DNA from: Microbispora sp. H13382
Lineage (GTDB): Bacteria; Actinomycetota; Actinomycetes; Streptosporangiales; Streptosporangiaceae
Reading direction: 5' to 3'
Length of the DNA: 64,000 bases
Assembly: GCF_014161445.1 (NCBI RefSeq)
Contig: NZ_JABBXA010000002.1
Span: 248,001 to 312,000 of the forward strand
In this document: one piece after another, positions 36,851-48,367 of the stretch
How positions within the stretch are numbered: the stretch's first letter is position 1
Layout of the letters: every line of letters starts with the position of its first letter
Program-made: the position numbers and the translations under genes
The notes under the pieces: model-generated
Seen by the model: the letters and a program-made list of their open reading frames with translations, nothing else
Told to the model about the DNA's origin: nothing
The model's database searches: none

Positions 36851-37419
36851 GTGACATCTTGTTCCGCCGCGGCGACGACCGGGTCGGCGAGCTCGCCGTA
36901 CGCCGCCTGGACCCGGAGGCCGACGCGCCGGCGGTGCACGCCTGGGTGACCCATCCCAAGGCGGTGTTCTGGATGATGCGGGACGCCGACGTCGCCGACG
37001 TGGCGAAGGAGTATCGCGAGATCGTCGATCACCCGCACCGCGACGCGTTCCTCGGGCTGGTCAACGGGCGCCCGGCGTTCCTGGCCGAGAGCTACGACCC
37101 CGCCCGGGTCGAGCTGGCGGGGCTCTACGAGGCCCGGGACGGCGACGTCGGCATGCACTTCCTGTGCGCGCCGACCGGCACCCCGGTGCACGGCTTCACC
37201 CGGGCCGTGATCACCACGGTCATGGAGTTCCTGTTCGCCGATCCCGCGATCCGGCGGGTCGTGGTCGAGCCCGACGTGCGCAACACGGCGGTCCACGTGC
37301 TCAACGCGGCCGTCGGTTTCGAGGTCGCCGGCACGGTCGCCAAGCCGGAGAAGGACGCCCTGCTGAGCGTCTGCACCCGGGAGCGGTTCCTCGCGGCGAC
37401 CCGGGAGGCGACGGCGTGA
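36847..37419 (+). CDS. desC: DesC, N-hydroxycadaverine acyltransferase
   Basis: The 190-residue GNAT enzyme acylates N-hydroxycadaverine with succinyl-CoA or acetyl-CoA. It has the siderophore-acyltransferase pattern [70 protein letters not shown] and [27 protein letters not shown]. It is related to the second acyltransferase at 26893-27519, which has a different N-terminus and lies in the uptake unit. Coupled on both sides by four-base overlaps. Confidence 0.95.
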   Translation: MSDILFRRGDDRVGELAVRRLDPEADAPAVHAWVTHPKAVFWMMRDADVADVAKEYREIVDHPHRDAFLGLVNGRPAFLAESYDPARVELAGLYEARDGDVGMHFLCAPTGTPVHGFTRAVITTVMEFLFADPAIRRVVVEPDVRNTAVHVLNAAVGFEVAGTVAKPEKDALLSVCTRERFLAATREATA

Positions 37420-39230
37420 ACCCCATCCAGGCGGTCTCCCACCTCACGCCGGAGCTGTGGGAGAAGGCCAACCGGCGGCTGGTGCGCAAGGCGCTCGCCG
37501 AGTTCGCCCACGAGCGGCTGCTCACTCCGCGCCCCACAGGCGACGGCCGATGGGCGGTGCGCGCCGACTCCGGCGCGGTGGAGTACCGCTTCACCGCGAC
37601 GGTGATGTCCCTCGACCACTGGCACATCGGCGAGGTCACCCGCCACCGGGTCTCGGGCGAGGCCCTGCCGCTCGACGCGCTGGAGTTCGTCACCGAGATG
37701 CGCGGCCCGCTCGGGCTGAGCGACGAGATCCTGCCGGTCTACCTGGAGGAGATCACCTCCACGCTGGCGGGCCTCGCGTACAAGCTGAGCCGGCCGCCGG
37801 TCGGCGCGGCCGAGCTGGCCAGGGCCGGTTTCCAGGAGATCGAGGCCGCCATGACCGAGGGCCATCCGTGTTTCGTGGCCAACAGCGGCCGGATCGGCTA
37901 CGGGATCGACGACCATCACCGGTACGCCCCCGAGGCCGCCGCGCCCGTACGGCTGATCTGGCTGGCCGCCCACCGCGACCACACGACGTTCACCTGCTCG
38001 CGCGACATCGACTACGAACGGCTGACGCGCGGGGAACTCGGCGAGGAGGTCCTGGCCCGCTTCGCGGGCACGCTCGCCGGTCTCGGGCTCGACATGGCCG
38101 ACTACCTGCTCGTGCCGGTGCACCCCTGGCAGTGGTGGAACAGGATCTCGGTGACGTTCGCGGCGGAGGTCGCCGAGCGGCGGCTGGTCTGCCTGGGCCC
38201 CGGCGACGACGACCACCTCGCCCAGCAGTCGGTCCGCACGTTCTTCAACGCCGGCGCGCCGTCCAGGCACTACGTCAAGACGGCCCTGTCGGTGCTGAAC
38301 ATGGGCTTCATGCGGGGCCTGTCCGCCGCGTACATGGAGGGCACCCCGGCGATCAACGACTGGCTCGCCGGCCTGATCGGGGACGACGAGGTCCTCCGCG
38401 CGGCCCGGCTGACGATCACCCGTGAGCGGGCCGCCGTCGGGTACCGCAACCCGCGGTACGAGGCGGCCACCGACCGCCACTCGCCGTACCGGAAGATGCT
38501 GGCGGCGCTGTGGCGGGAGAGCCCGGTCGCGGGGCTGGAGCCGGGCCTGCGCCTGGCCACGATGGCCTCCCTGCTGCATACCGATGAAGAAGGACGGTCG
38601 TTCGCGGCGGCCCTGATCGAGCAGTCGGGCCTCGCCCCCGAGGTGTGGCTGCGGCGCTACCTCGACGCCTACCTCGTCCCGCTGCTGCACGCCTTCTACG
38701 CCTACGACCTGGCGTTCATGCCGCACGGCGAGAACGTCATCATGGTCCTGGACGGCGGCGCGGTGGAGCGGGTGATCTTCAAGGACATCGCCGAGGAGAT
38801 CGTGGTGATGGACCCGGACGCGGACCTGCCGCCCGAGGTCCGGCGGATCCGCGCCGAGGTGCCCGAGGAACAACGTCTCCTGTCGATCTTCACCGACGTC
38901 TTCGACTGCTTCCTGCGTTTTCTCAACGCGGTGCTCGCCACGGGCGGGGTGCTGGACGAGGACGCCTTCTGGCGGACCGTCGCCGAGTGCGCGACGGCCT
39001 ACCAGCGGTCGGTCCCGCACCTCGAGGAGCGGTTCCGGCGCTACGACCTGTTCGCCGGCACGTTCGCCCTGTCGTGCCTCAACCGCCTGCAACTGCGGAA
39101 CAACCGGCAGATGGTGGACCTGGCCGACCCCTCGGCCGCGCTGCAGATGGCCGGCGACCTGGTCAACCCCATCGCCCGCTTCGCTCCGGTTCGCCGTGAG
39201 GGCGGAGGCGCTACGCGGGCGCGTACGTGA
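37416..39230 (+). CDS. desD: DesD, NRPS-independent siderophore synthetase
   Basis: The 604-residue IucA/IucC-family enzyme joins and cyclises hydroxysuccinyl-cadaverine units to desferrioxamine with ATP. Motifs: GHPCFVANSGRIGYG, LLVPVHPWQWWNRI, LAQQSVRTFFNAGAPSRHYVKTALSVLNMGFMRGL, PHGENVIMVLDGG and FKDIAEEIVVM. GTG 37416 overlaps the desC stop. The last 20 bases overlap, tail to tail, with the DUF1540 gene on the other strand. Its C-terminus (VRREGGGATRART) lies in that overlap. Confidence 0.96.
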   Translation: MNPIQAVSHLTPELWEKANRRLVRKALAEFAHERLLTPRPTGDGRWAVRADSGAVEYRFTATVMSLDHWHIGEVTRHRVSGEALPLDALEFVTEMRGPLGLSDEILPVYLEEITSTLAGLAYKLSRPPVGAAELARAGFQEIEAAMTEGHPCFVANSGRIGYGIDDHHRYAPEAAAPVRLIWLAAHRDHTTFTCSRDIDYERLTRGELGEEVLARFAGTLAGLGLDMADYLLVPVHPWQWWNRISVTFAAEVAERRLVCLGPGDDDHLAQQSVRTFFNAGAPSRHYVKTALSVLNMGFMRGLSAAYMEGTPAINDWLAGLIGDDEVLRAARLTITRERAAVGYRNPRYEAATDRHSPYRKMLAALWRESPVAGLEPGLRLATMASLLHTDEEGRSFAAALIEQSGLAPEVWLRRYLDAYLVPLLHAFYAYDLAFMPHGENVIMVLDGGAVERVIFKDIAEEIVVMDPDADLPPEVRRIRAEVPEEQRLLSIFTDVFDCFLRFLNAVLATGGVLDEDAFWRTVAECATAYQRSVPHLEERFRRYDLFAGTFALSCLNRLQLRNNRQMVDLADPSAALQMAGDLVNPIARFAPVRREGGGATRART

Positions 39231-39495
39231 GGCAGTCGGCCTCGTCCAGGGAGTAGCCGATGTCGATGCCGGGCGCCTGGCATTCCAGTTGCACGTTGTG
39301 CTGACAGTCGGACATCTTGCAGGCGCCCACCCGGCCCGTAGTGGACGGGTCGCCTCCCGGCGCGGGCGCGGTGAAGAACGTGTCGCAGTGCGCGTGGGAC
39401 GCGTCCCCGACCGTGATGGCGGTGGCGTGGCACATGCGGTCGCGGTTGTACGCGCACGAGGTGGCCTCGCATCGGTTGACGACGGGCATTTCCAT
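39211..39495 (-). CDS. DUF1540 domain protein, cysteine-rich
   Basis: The 94-residue protein has two DUF1540 units, MPVVNRCEATSCAYNRDRMCHATAITVG with a later HCDTF, and GACKMSDCQHNVQLECQAPGIDIG with a late DCLTY. In all it has eight cysteines in CxxxxC/Cx6C-type spacing, suggesting metal binding (zinc or Fe-S). No signal peptide. A GGAGG lies 12 bases upstream. The family's function is unknown. Its 3' end overlaps desD by 20 bases, so full transcription of either gene makes antisense RNA to the other. Confidence 0.8.
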   Translation of the reverse strand: MEMPVVNRCEATSCAYNRDRMCHATAITVGDASHAHCDTFFTAPAPGGDPSTTGRVGACKMSDCQHNVQLECQAPGIDIGYSLDEADCLTYAPA

Positions 39496-39654
39496 GAGCG
39501 GCTGTTCCCTCCTGACGAATCATGGCTTTCGCCCTGGCTCATACCGTCGGCGACCGGGCCGCTAAGCCCCAGGGTGGATCTAGGCTCGGCAAGGAGGCGC
39601 CCGGGCGGAACCTAAACTGGGTGCTCCGACGGCAGGGGCGGGAAGGGGGAGCCC

Positions 39655-40197
39655 ATGAGCGGCCGTCCTTCCCACGACCGGACCGCGGGGACGGGTCCCG
39701 TCGATCCGGACGCCGACCTGCGCGACGAGCGCGCCCACGCCGGTGGCGTGTTCCGTTCGCCGGCGGCCCCCGCCCGCCACCGGACCTGGGACGTCCTCGC
39801 GGTGATCGCCCTCGGCGGCGGGGGCGGCAGCGTGGCCAGGTATCTGGTCGGCCGGGCGTTCCCCGCGCCGCCCACCGGGTTCCCCTGGGGGACGTTCGTC
39901 GCCAACGTCACCGGCTGCCTCGCGATCGGGGCCCTCATGGTCTTCGTTCTGGACGTCTGGCCGCCGCGCCGCTACGTCCGTCCGTTCCTCGGGGTCGGTT
40001 TCCTCGGCGGATTCACGACGTTCTCCACCTTCGCCGCGGAGATCGTGGACAGGTCGTCGCGCGGCGCGTGGCCCACGGCCGGTGTGTACGCCGCGAGCAG
40101 TCTGCTCGCCGGGCTGGTCGCCGTCTGGGGCGGCATCGTGCTCGCCCGCGCCCTGGCGGGACTCCCCGTACGGCGGCGTGGCAAGGGGGACGCATGA
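39655..40197 (+). CDS. crcB: fluoride channel CrcB/Fluc, subunit 1
   Basis: The 180-residue membrane protein has a cytoplasmic 45-residue hydrophilic N-terminal extension and then four helices with [33 protein letters not shown] and the pore segment [15 protein letters not shown], all Fluc hallmarks. With the second crcB gene it can form a heterodimeric fluoride exporter. A GGGGGAG site precedes the ATG. Its stop overlaps the DUF190 gene (ATGA). I looked for a fluoride riboswitch in the 160-base leader and did not see one. Confidence 0.92.
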   Translation: MSGRPSHDRTAGTGPVDPDADLRDERAHAGGVFRSPAAPARHRTWDVLAVIALGGGGGSVARYLVGRAFPAPPTGFPWGTFVANVTGCLAIGALMVFVLDVWPPRRYVRPFLGVGFLGGFTTFSTFAAEIVDRSSRGAWPTAGVYAASSLLAGLVAVWGGIVLARALAGLPVRRRGKGDA

Positions 40198-40535
40198 GAT
40201 CGTACGGCCCGGCGCAACGATTGACGATCTTGATAGGGGAGGGCGACCAGTATCGGCACCGGCCTCTGTACACCGAGATCGTGCACCGGGCGCACGCGAT
40301 GGGCCTGGCCGGGGCGAGCGTCTTCCGGGGCGTCGAGGGCTTCGGCGCCTCCTCGCGCATCCACACGAGCCGCCTGCTGTCGCTCGGTGAGGACCTGCCC
40401 GTCGCCGTCGTCATCGTGGACGTCCCGGAGAGGATCAGCGCGTTCCTGGCTGAGCTGGACGAACTGGTGACCGAGGGCCTGGTGATCGTCGATCCCGTGG
40501 AGGTCTACCGCTACGGGGGGCGCGAGGAGCGGTGA
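40194..40535 (+). CDS. DUF190 protein between the fluoride channels
   Basis: The 113-residue cytosolic protein matches DUF190 ([42 protein letters not shown], then [18 protein letters not shown]), a PII-like alpha/beta fold. DUF190 genes often sit with crcB, so a regulatory or chaperone role in fluoride export is inferred. It is coupled by four-base overlaps to both crcB genes. Confidence 0.88.
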   Translation: MRSYGPAQRLTILIGEGDQYRHRPLYTEIVHRAHAMGLAGASVFRGVEGFGASSRIHTSRLLSLGEDLPVAVVIVDVPERISAFLAELDELVTEGLVIVDPVEVYRYGGREER

Positions 40536-40903
40536 TCCTCCTGCTGGTGTTCCTCGGCGGCGTGGCCGGCGCGCCCGCCCGATACCTGGCCGACCGGCTG
40601 GTCCAGCGGCTGCACGACAGCGTGTTCCCCTGGGGCACGCTGTCGGTCAACCTGTCCGGGTCGCTCGTGCTCGGGCTGCTGCTCGGCGCGCGGGACGGCG
40701 TCGGGCTGCCCGCCGACGTGGTCACCCTGCTCGGGACCGGCTTCTGCGGCGCGCTCACGACGTTCAGCACGTTCGGTTTCGAGACCGTACGGCTGCTGGA
40801 GGAGGGCTCGGTCCTGGAGGCGGTGCTCAACGCGCTCGGCAGCCTGGTCCTCGGCGTCCTCGCCGCCGCCGCCGGATTCGCCCTGGCTGCCCTCCTCATA
40901 TGA
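40532..40903 (+). CDS. crcB: fluoride channel CrcB/Fluc, subunit 2
   Basis: The 123-residue, four-helix protein has [37 protein letters not shown] and [17 protein letters not shown]. It lacks the long N-terminal tail of the first CrcB, as expected for the second half of a heterodimeric pair. GTG 40532 overlaps the DUF190 stop. A hairpin five bases after the stop ends the unit. Confidence 0.92.
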   Translation: MILLLVFLGGVAGAPARYLADRLVQRLHDSVFPWGTLSVNLSGSLVLGLLLGARDGVGLPADVVTLLGTGFCGALTTFSTFGFETVRLLEEGSVLEAVLNALGSLVLGVLAAAAGFALAALLI

Positions 40904-40907
40904 GAGA

Positions 40908-40933
40908 CCCGGCGAGCCGGAGGGCTCGCCGGG
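40908..40933. terminator. bidirectional hairpin after crcB
   Basis: CCCGGCGAGCC (40908-40918) pairs with GGCTCGCCGGG (40923-40933) around GGAG. It lies between convergent genes (crcB and the PhoX-like gene), so it can serve both. Confidence 0.85.
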
Positions 40934-40945
40934 CGTTCCGCCGGA

Positions 40946-42385
40946 TCAGTGGTGACCGTGGCCGTGCCCGTGGCCGTGGTCGTCGTGCTTCTGGGTCCAG
41001 GGGCCGGTGATCGCGAAGACGTAGCCGGGGCTCTGGATGTTGGCGAACAGGATGCGGCCGTCGTCGCTGAACGTCGGGCCGGTGAACTCGCTGTCGTTGA
41101 TCTCGTTGCGGGCCATCGGGTAGGGGGTGCCCTTGTCGGTGACGCCGACCAGGTGCGACAGGCCCTCGCCGTCCTCGGCCAGGATGACGCCGCCGTACGG
41201 CGAGACGGTGATGTTGTCCGGCCCGTCGTAGTTCGTGTCCTGCTCCGGGTCGGGGTTGACGCCGAAGATCGTCTTGAGCGTGACGGTCTCCGACTCGGGG
41301 TCGTAGAACCAGACCTGGCCGTCGTGCTCGTTCTTGCTGCCGTCGTCGTGCCGGGCGTAGCTGGCGACGAAGTACGCGCCGCCGTCGCCCCACCAGGCGC
41401 CCTCCAGCTTGCGGCTGCGGGTGACCTGGTCGTCGGTGAACTGCTTGCGCACCGAGGTCGTCTTGGCGTCCCGGTCCGGCACGTCGACCCACTCGACCTT
41501 GTAGCGGGTGCCCGGCTGGGTCGCCTCGGACAGGTCGGCGATGTGCCTGTTGCCCTTGCGGCACCGCATGGCCTGCAGCTTCCCGGCGGTGTCGCCGCCG
41601 GGGCCGAGCGCGAGCGCGCGCAGCGCGCCCTTGCGGGCGTGGAAGTGCTTCGGCGGGACCCACCGGAAGTAGAGCCCGTTCGGGCCGCTCGCGTCCTCGG
41701 TCAGGTAGATCTCCGAGTTGCGCGGGTTGACCGCGACGGCCTCGTGCGAGTAGCGCCCGAGGAACTTCAGCGGCACCGGATCCCTGTTGGCCTCGCGGTC
41801 GAACGGGTCCACCTCGAAGACGTAGCCGTGGTCCTTCTGGTACGCGCCCCCGGCCCGCTGCTCGGTCTCCTCACAGGTCAGCCAGGTGTTCCACGGCGTG
41901 ATGCCGCCCGCGCAGTTGTTGTGCGTGCCCGCGACGCTGACGTACTCGCGAATCCGGTTGCCGTTCCTGTCGACCTCGATGTTCGTCGTGCCGCCCTTGG
42001 CGCCGGGGTCGTAGGTCAGGCCGGGCAGGGCCGGTACGCCGTAGGGCTCGCTGCCGTTGATCTCGTGGTTGTTCACCAGGACCCAGCCGTCGCGGCCGGC
42101 GAAGCAGCCGGTGCCGTCGGCGTCGCTGGGGGTCGGCTCACCCGACTCCAGCACCGTCTTGCCGGCCTGGGCGACGATCTTGTAGGAGAAGCCCTTCGGC
42201 AGGGCGAGCAGACCGGCGGGGTCGGCGACGACCGGGCCGTAACCGGTCGTCTTGCCGATCCCCGCCTGGGCGGCCTGGGCGGCGGCGGGACCGGCGATCG
42301 CCTCGATGCTGCCGGCGATGGCGATGCCGAGACCACCGGCGGCGGCCGAGCGGATGAGATCGCGGCGGGAGAGGGAGGAACTCAC
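40946..42385 (-). CDS. PhoX-like (DUF839) protein exported by Tat
   Basis: This 479-residue protein begins VSSSLSRRDLIRSAAAGGLGIAIAG, a Tat twin-arginine signal, with a cut likely after an Ala-rich region near residue 40. The beta-propeller body has LVNNHEINGSEPYG, THNNCAGGITPWNTWLTCEETEQ, GRYSHEAVAVNP and EDASGPNGLYFRW, which fit the PhoX/DUF839 alkaline-phosphatase-like family (Ca/Fe cofactor). The C-terminus is a HDDHGHGHGHGHH tail that could collect metal. GTG 42385 with AAGG upstream is preferred to an ATG 14 codons earlier. Phosphomonoesterase activity is likely but not proven for this subgroup. Confidence 0.8.
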   Translation of the reverse strand: MSSSLSRRDLIRSAAAGGLGIAIAGSIEAIAGPAAAQAAQAGIGKTTGYGPVVADPAGLLALPKGFSYKIVAQAGKTVLESGEPTPSDADGTGCFAGRDGWVLVNNHEINGSEPYGVPALPGLTYDPGAKGGTTNIEVDRNGNRIREYVSVAGTHNNCAGGITPWNTWLTCEETEQRAGGAYQKDHGYVFEVDPFDREANRDPVPLKFLGRYSHEAVAVNPRNSEIYLTEDASGPNGLYFRWVPPKHFHARKGALRALALGPGGDTAGKLQAMRCRKGNRHIADLSEATQPGTRYKVEWVDVPDRDAKTTSVRKQFTDDQVTRSRKLEGAWWGDGGAYFVASYARHDDGSKNEHDGQVWFYDPESETVTLKTIFGVNPDPEQDTNYDGPDNITVSPYGGVILAEDGEGLSHLVGVTDKGTPYPMARNEINDSEFTGPTFSDDGRILFANIQSPGYVFAITGPWTQKHDDHGHGHGHGHH

Positions 42386-42515
42386 AGACGTACCTTTCGG
42401 TGCATTCGGCAGGCGCTGTGATCCCATTCCTCCGTTCTGAACCCCTCCTTCCGCGAAACGGACGTGGGGGTTAACACGTCGCGACGATCTCAGGAAAGCA
42501 GATCACACCCGGGCG

Positions 42516-43954
<1,439 letters not shown>

Positions 43955-44026
43955 CCTTCCACTGTAGGAGCCTGGCCCGCCATCTGCACGTGGGCGGTCC
44001 AATCGGGCACGAGGTGTTGACGACGG

Positions 44027-44052
44027 CGTGACCCGGCGCGGGCCGGGTCACG
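44027..44052 (-). terminator. hairpin after the small exported protein gene
   Basis: GTGACCCGGC (44028-44037) pairs with GCCGGGTCAC (44042-44051), extended by an outer C-G pair, 11 bases past the stop of the minus-strand gene at 44063. Confidence 0.75.
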
Positions 44053-44062
44053 CCCGGCCTCG

Positions 44063-44335
44063 TCAGCGGCACGCGCGCACCACTCGGGGGGTGCCGCAGC
44101 TCGTGGTGCCCGCGCCGACGCCCGCCTGCGCGTTCAGGTCGAGCCCGACGTTCAGGTCCACGGCGAGACCGAGGCCGAGGCCCAGGTTGAGGCCGGCGTC
44201 GACGCCGAGGGCGGCCGTGGGCTTGGTGGCGGCCTTCGGCGCGTCACAGCCGCACGCGGCGTACGCGGGGGCGGTGGCGAGCAGGCCCGCGCAGGTCAGG
44301 GCGGCCAGAGACAGAAGGCGGATAGGGCGGCGCAT
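44063..44335 (-). CDS. small secreted cysteine-containing Gly/Leu/Asn-rich protein
   Basis: The 90-residue product has a clear Sec signal (MRRPIRLLSLAALTCAGLLA, cleavage after APAYA near residue 26). The roughly 64-residue mature part has ACGCD at its start, a low-complexity middle of alternating small and aliphatic residues (VDAGLNLGLGLGLAVDLNVG) and two more Cys near the end (TSCGTP, VRACR). Such alternation can form amyloid-like or surface-active strands, as in chaplins, but I see no chaplin motif. I do not recognise the family. It stands alone with its own hairpin. Confidence 0.65.
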   Translation of the reverse strand: MRRPIRLLSLAALTCAGLLATAPAYAACGCDAPKAATKPTAALGVDAGLNLGLGLGLAVDLNVGLDLNAQAGVGAGTTSCGTPRVVRACR

Positions 44336-44445
44336 GAAGATTCCTCATCTCAGATGTCACTAATCGTGTTCGATCGTCACTCTTCGTATCCGAACATCGG
44401 TTGTGGCAAACCCAGGGCGCTCCCGGTGGAGCACCAAAAGCCGGA

Positions 44446-44826
44446 GTGAAGACGCCATTGCCCCCGGGAGAGCCCGGAAGTACCGTCGATGTCGTGGCCG
44501 TCATCCACAGGGAACGCGTCGCGTGGGAGAGCGCGAGAGTGTTCGTCGCGGCCGCGACGGACGACGCCTACTGGTGGCTCGGTGAGACGCTCGGCCGCCA
44601 TCTCGGGCAGACGTACGAGCTCGATCTGACCCGCACCCGTTTGCGCCTGCGACGGGACGAGGTCTCGCGAGCCGGCCGCGCGCACGAGGACGCGCTGTCC
44701 GCCGAGGTCGCCGCCTGGCGTGCCCGGATCGAGGACGTCCTGACGGAGCGTCCGGAGATCGCGCCGGTCCTGCGGCAGGTGACCGAGGAGACCGGCCGGC
44801 GTCTGCGTCACAGCCCGCGCCGCTGA
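44446..44826 (+). CDS. hypothetical helical protein
   Basis: The frame encodes about 126 residues from GTG 44446; longer starts at 44401 and 44404 and a shorter one near 44494 are possible. From AVIHRERVAWESARVFVAAATDDAYWWLGETLGR on it is a soluble helical protein, ending VLTERPEIAPVLRQVTEETGRRLR. This kind of short helical module is common in actinobacteria with no known role. No domain is recognised. Codon use fits the genome. A long palindrome follows the stop. Confidence 0.5.
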   Translation: MKTPLPPGEPGSTVDVVAVIHRERVAWESARVFVAAATDDAYWWLGETLGRHLGQTYELDLTRTRLRLRRDEVSRAGRAHEDALSAEVAAWRARIEDVLTERPEIAPVLRQVTEETGRRLRHSPRR

Positions 44827-44846
44827 CGACCGTGTTACGACGACTG

Positions 44847-44883
44847 CGGCCGAGTCGTCCACAGGCTGTGGACAACTCGGCCG
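44847..44883. terminator. 37-base palindrome between convergent genes, includes a DnaA-box-like core
   Basis: Arms of 18 bases (44847-44864 and 44866-44883) pair with one mismatch: CGGCCGAGT, then GTCCACAG. It lies between the hypothetical gene and copA and is a good bidirectional terminator. Its right arm contains TGTGGACAA, the complement of the actinobacterial DnaA box TTGTCCACA. Confidence 0.8.
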
Positions 44884-44892
44884 TGAAACCTC

Positions 44893-47130
<2,238 letters not shown>

Positions 47131-47156
47131 CACCACTCCTTTCTCGCGTCATGCCG

Positions 47157-48062
47157 TCAACGGCTGTGCCCGGCCGCTTCCGCGTGAACCGTGAAGGCGG
47201 CCGTGCGGACGGTTCCCTCGTGTTTGAAGTCGAGGAACAGGCGGTAGTCGCCGCCGCTCGGCGCCGACGCGGCGAAGGTGACTCCCGCCGCCGTCGTGCC
47301 CTCCTCGGGGTGCACGTGCAGGTAGGCCAGGTCGCCCGCGCGGATCGCGACGAGGTGGCCGTAGGCGCCCAGGTAGGGTTCGAGGTCGCCGACCGGCTCG
47401 CCGTCCTTGCTCACCGTGAACACGAGCTTACTCACCCGGCCGGGCGCGAGGTCGCCCGCCAGCGTCACCGTGTATCCGTCCACCCGCGCCGTACGCTCCG
47501 CGGGCGGCAGCGGCCGGGGCTCGAAGGCGCCCGGGACGTTCAGGTCGGCGCCGAGCGTCAGGTCCGGCCCGCCCTCCGGGGCGAAGTCGGCGTACGCGCG
47601 GTAGGTCCCGGCGGCCGGCAGGGTGAGCCGGACCGTCCAGACCCCGTCGCCGGCCTCCTCCGGGTGCAGGTGCCAGAAGCCGCCGAGGTCCCGGGAGACC
47701 ACGATGAAGTGCAGCTTCTTGTCGTGCTTCACCTGGTAACGCGTCACCGGCGCGCCATCGGGCCCGTTGACGGTGAAGCGGAACTCGGCGGCCTTCCGCG
47801 GCGTGAGCGTCGTGGTCAGCGGGACCAGCGTGTAGCCGTCCTGGGAGATCTGCAGACCCGGTGGCACCGTGGTGGCGGCGTCCTCGGCGTCCTCGGCGCC
47901 CGTGTGGGCGTGACCGGCCGCGGGGTCCGGGTGTCCGTGGACGGGTCGCGGTTCCGCGCGCGGGGGCTCGCCGGCGCCGAGCGCGGTCCCCGCGCCCAAG
48001 GCCGCCAGGAAGATCACGCCGAGGCCCGCGGCGTACGCGCCGAGCCGGGCCGGGGTGTTCAC
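47157..48062 (-). CDS. membrane-anchored or secreted protein of the copper operon
   Basis: The 301-residue protein has an N-terminal membrane segment (AYAAGLGVIFLAALGAGTALG) followed by a His-rich part (VHGHPDPAAGHAHTG), then two Ig/CopC-like beta units. Each beta unit has a similar ending, HFIVVSRDLGGFWHLHPE and HLVAIRAGDLAYLHVHPE. The duplicated HLHPE/HVHPE motifs would make two surface His sites. The position between copZ and copA suggests extracytoplasmic copper binding or delivery. I do not know a named family for it. ATG/GTG start at 48062 overlaps the copZ stop. Confidence 0.7.
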   Translation of the reverse strand: MNTPARLGAYAAGLGVIFLAALGAGTALGAGEPPRAEPRPVHGHPDPAAGHAHTGAEDAEDAATTVPPGLQISQDGYTLVPLTTTLTPRKAAEFRFTVNGPDGAPVTRYQVKHDKKLHFIVVSRDLGGFWHLHPEEAGDGVWTVRLTLPAAGTYRAYADFAPEGGPDLTLGADLNVPGAFEPRPLPPAERTARVDGYTVTLAGDLAPGRVSKLVFTVSKDGEPVGDLEPYLGAYGHLVAIRAGDLAYLHVHPEEGTTAAGVTFAASAPSGGDYRLFLDFKHEGTVRTAAFTVHAEAAGHSR

Positions 48063-48268
48063 GAGACACCCGCCACGTCGTACCCGGCCTCCCGGACGGC
48101 CGCCACGACGGCCGCGTCGTCCACGCCGCCGTCGGCCTCGACCGTCAGCAGGCCGGAGGCGAGGTCCACGCTGACGTCGGTCACCCCGGGAACCGCGCCG
48201 ACCTCCTCGCTGACCGAGCTCACGCAGTGGCCGCAGGTCATGCCGGTGACGGTGTAGGTGCTGGTCAT
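48059..48268 (-). CDS. copZ: copper chaperone CopZ
   Basis: The 69-residue HMA-domain protein has the GMTCGHCVSSV copper site at about residues 9-19 and the usual beta-alpha-beta fold ending AVREAGYDV. It carries Cu(I) to CopA. ATG 48268 has GGAG at eight bases. It opens the copper unit, about 40 bases from a CsoR-like operator. Confidence 0.93.
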   Translation of the reverse strand: MTSTYTVTGMTCGHCVSSVSEEVGAVPGVTDVSVDLASGLLTVEADGGVDDAAVVAAVREAGYDVAGVS

Positions 48269-48308
48269 GACGATCACTCCTGTAACTCGTGCTTCATCGA
48301 TGTCAACA

Positions 48309-48327
48309 CCATACCCCCCTATGGTAT
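48309..48327. promoter_or_regulatory. CsoR-like copper operator upstream of copZ
   Basis: CCATACCCCCCTATGGTAT contains inverted CCATA/TATGG and ATACC/GGTAT half sites around a C tract, the pattern of CsoR operators (TACCC-N-GGGTA type). It precedes copZ on the minus strand. No csoR gene is in the window, so the repressor must be elsewhere. Confidence 0.7.
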
Positions 48328-48367
48328 TTCCGCGTCAAGTCGGGGCCCCGCTCGGGGGCCCGCAGGT

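Noticed and set aside
37125..39542. An 805-codon minus-strand frame opposite desD.
   Set aside because: Shadow of desD, which has all synthetase motifs on the plus strand.
39496..39654. A fluoride riboswitch before crcB.
   Set aside because: I could not find the conserved GGUGAUGG-type pseudoknot core; the leader is GC-rich without matching segments.
41000..42421. A plus-strand frame opposite the PhoX-like gene.
   Set aside because: Val/Arg/Asp-rich shadow; the minus strand has a Tat signal and conserved PhoX-like motifs.
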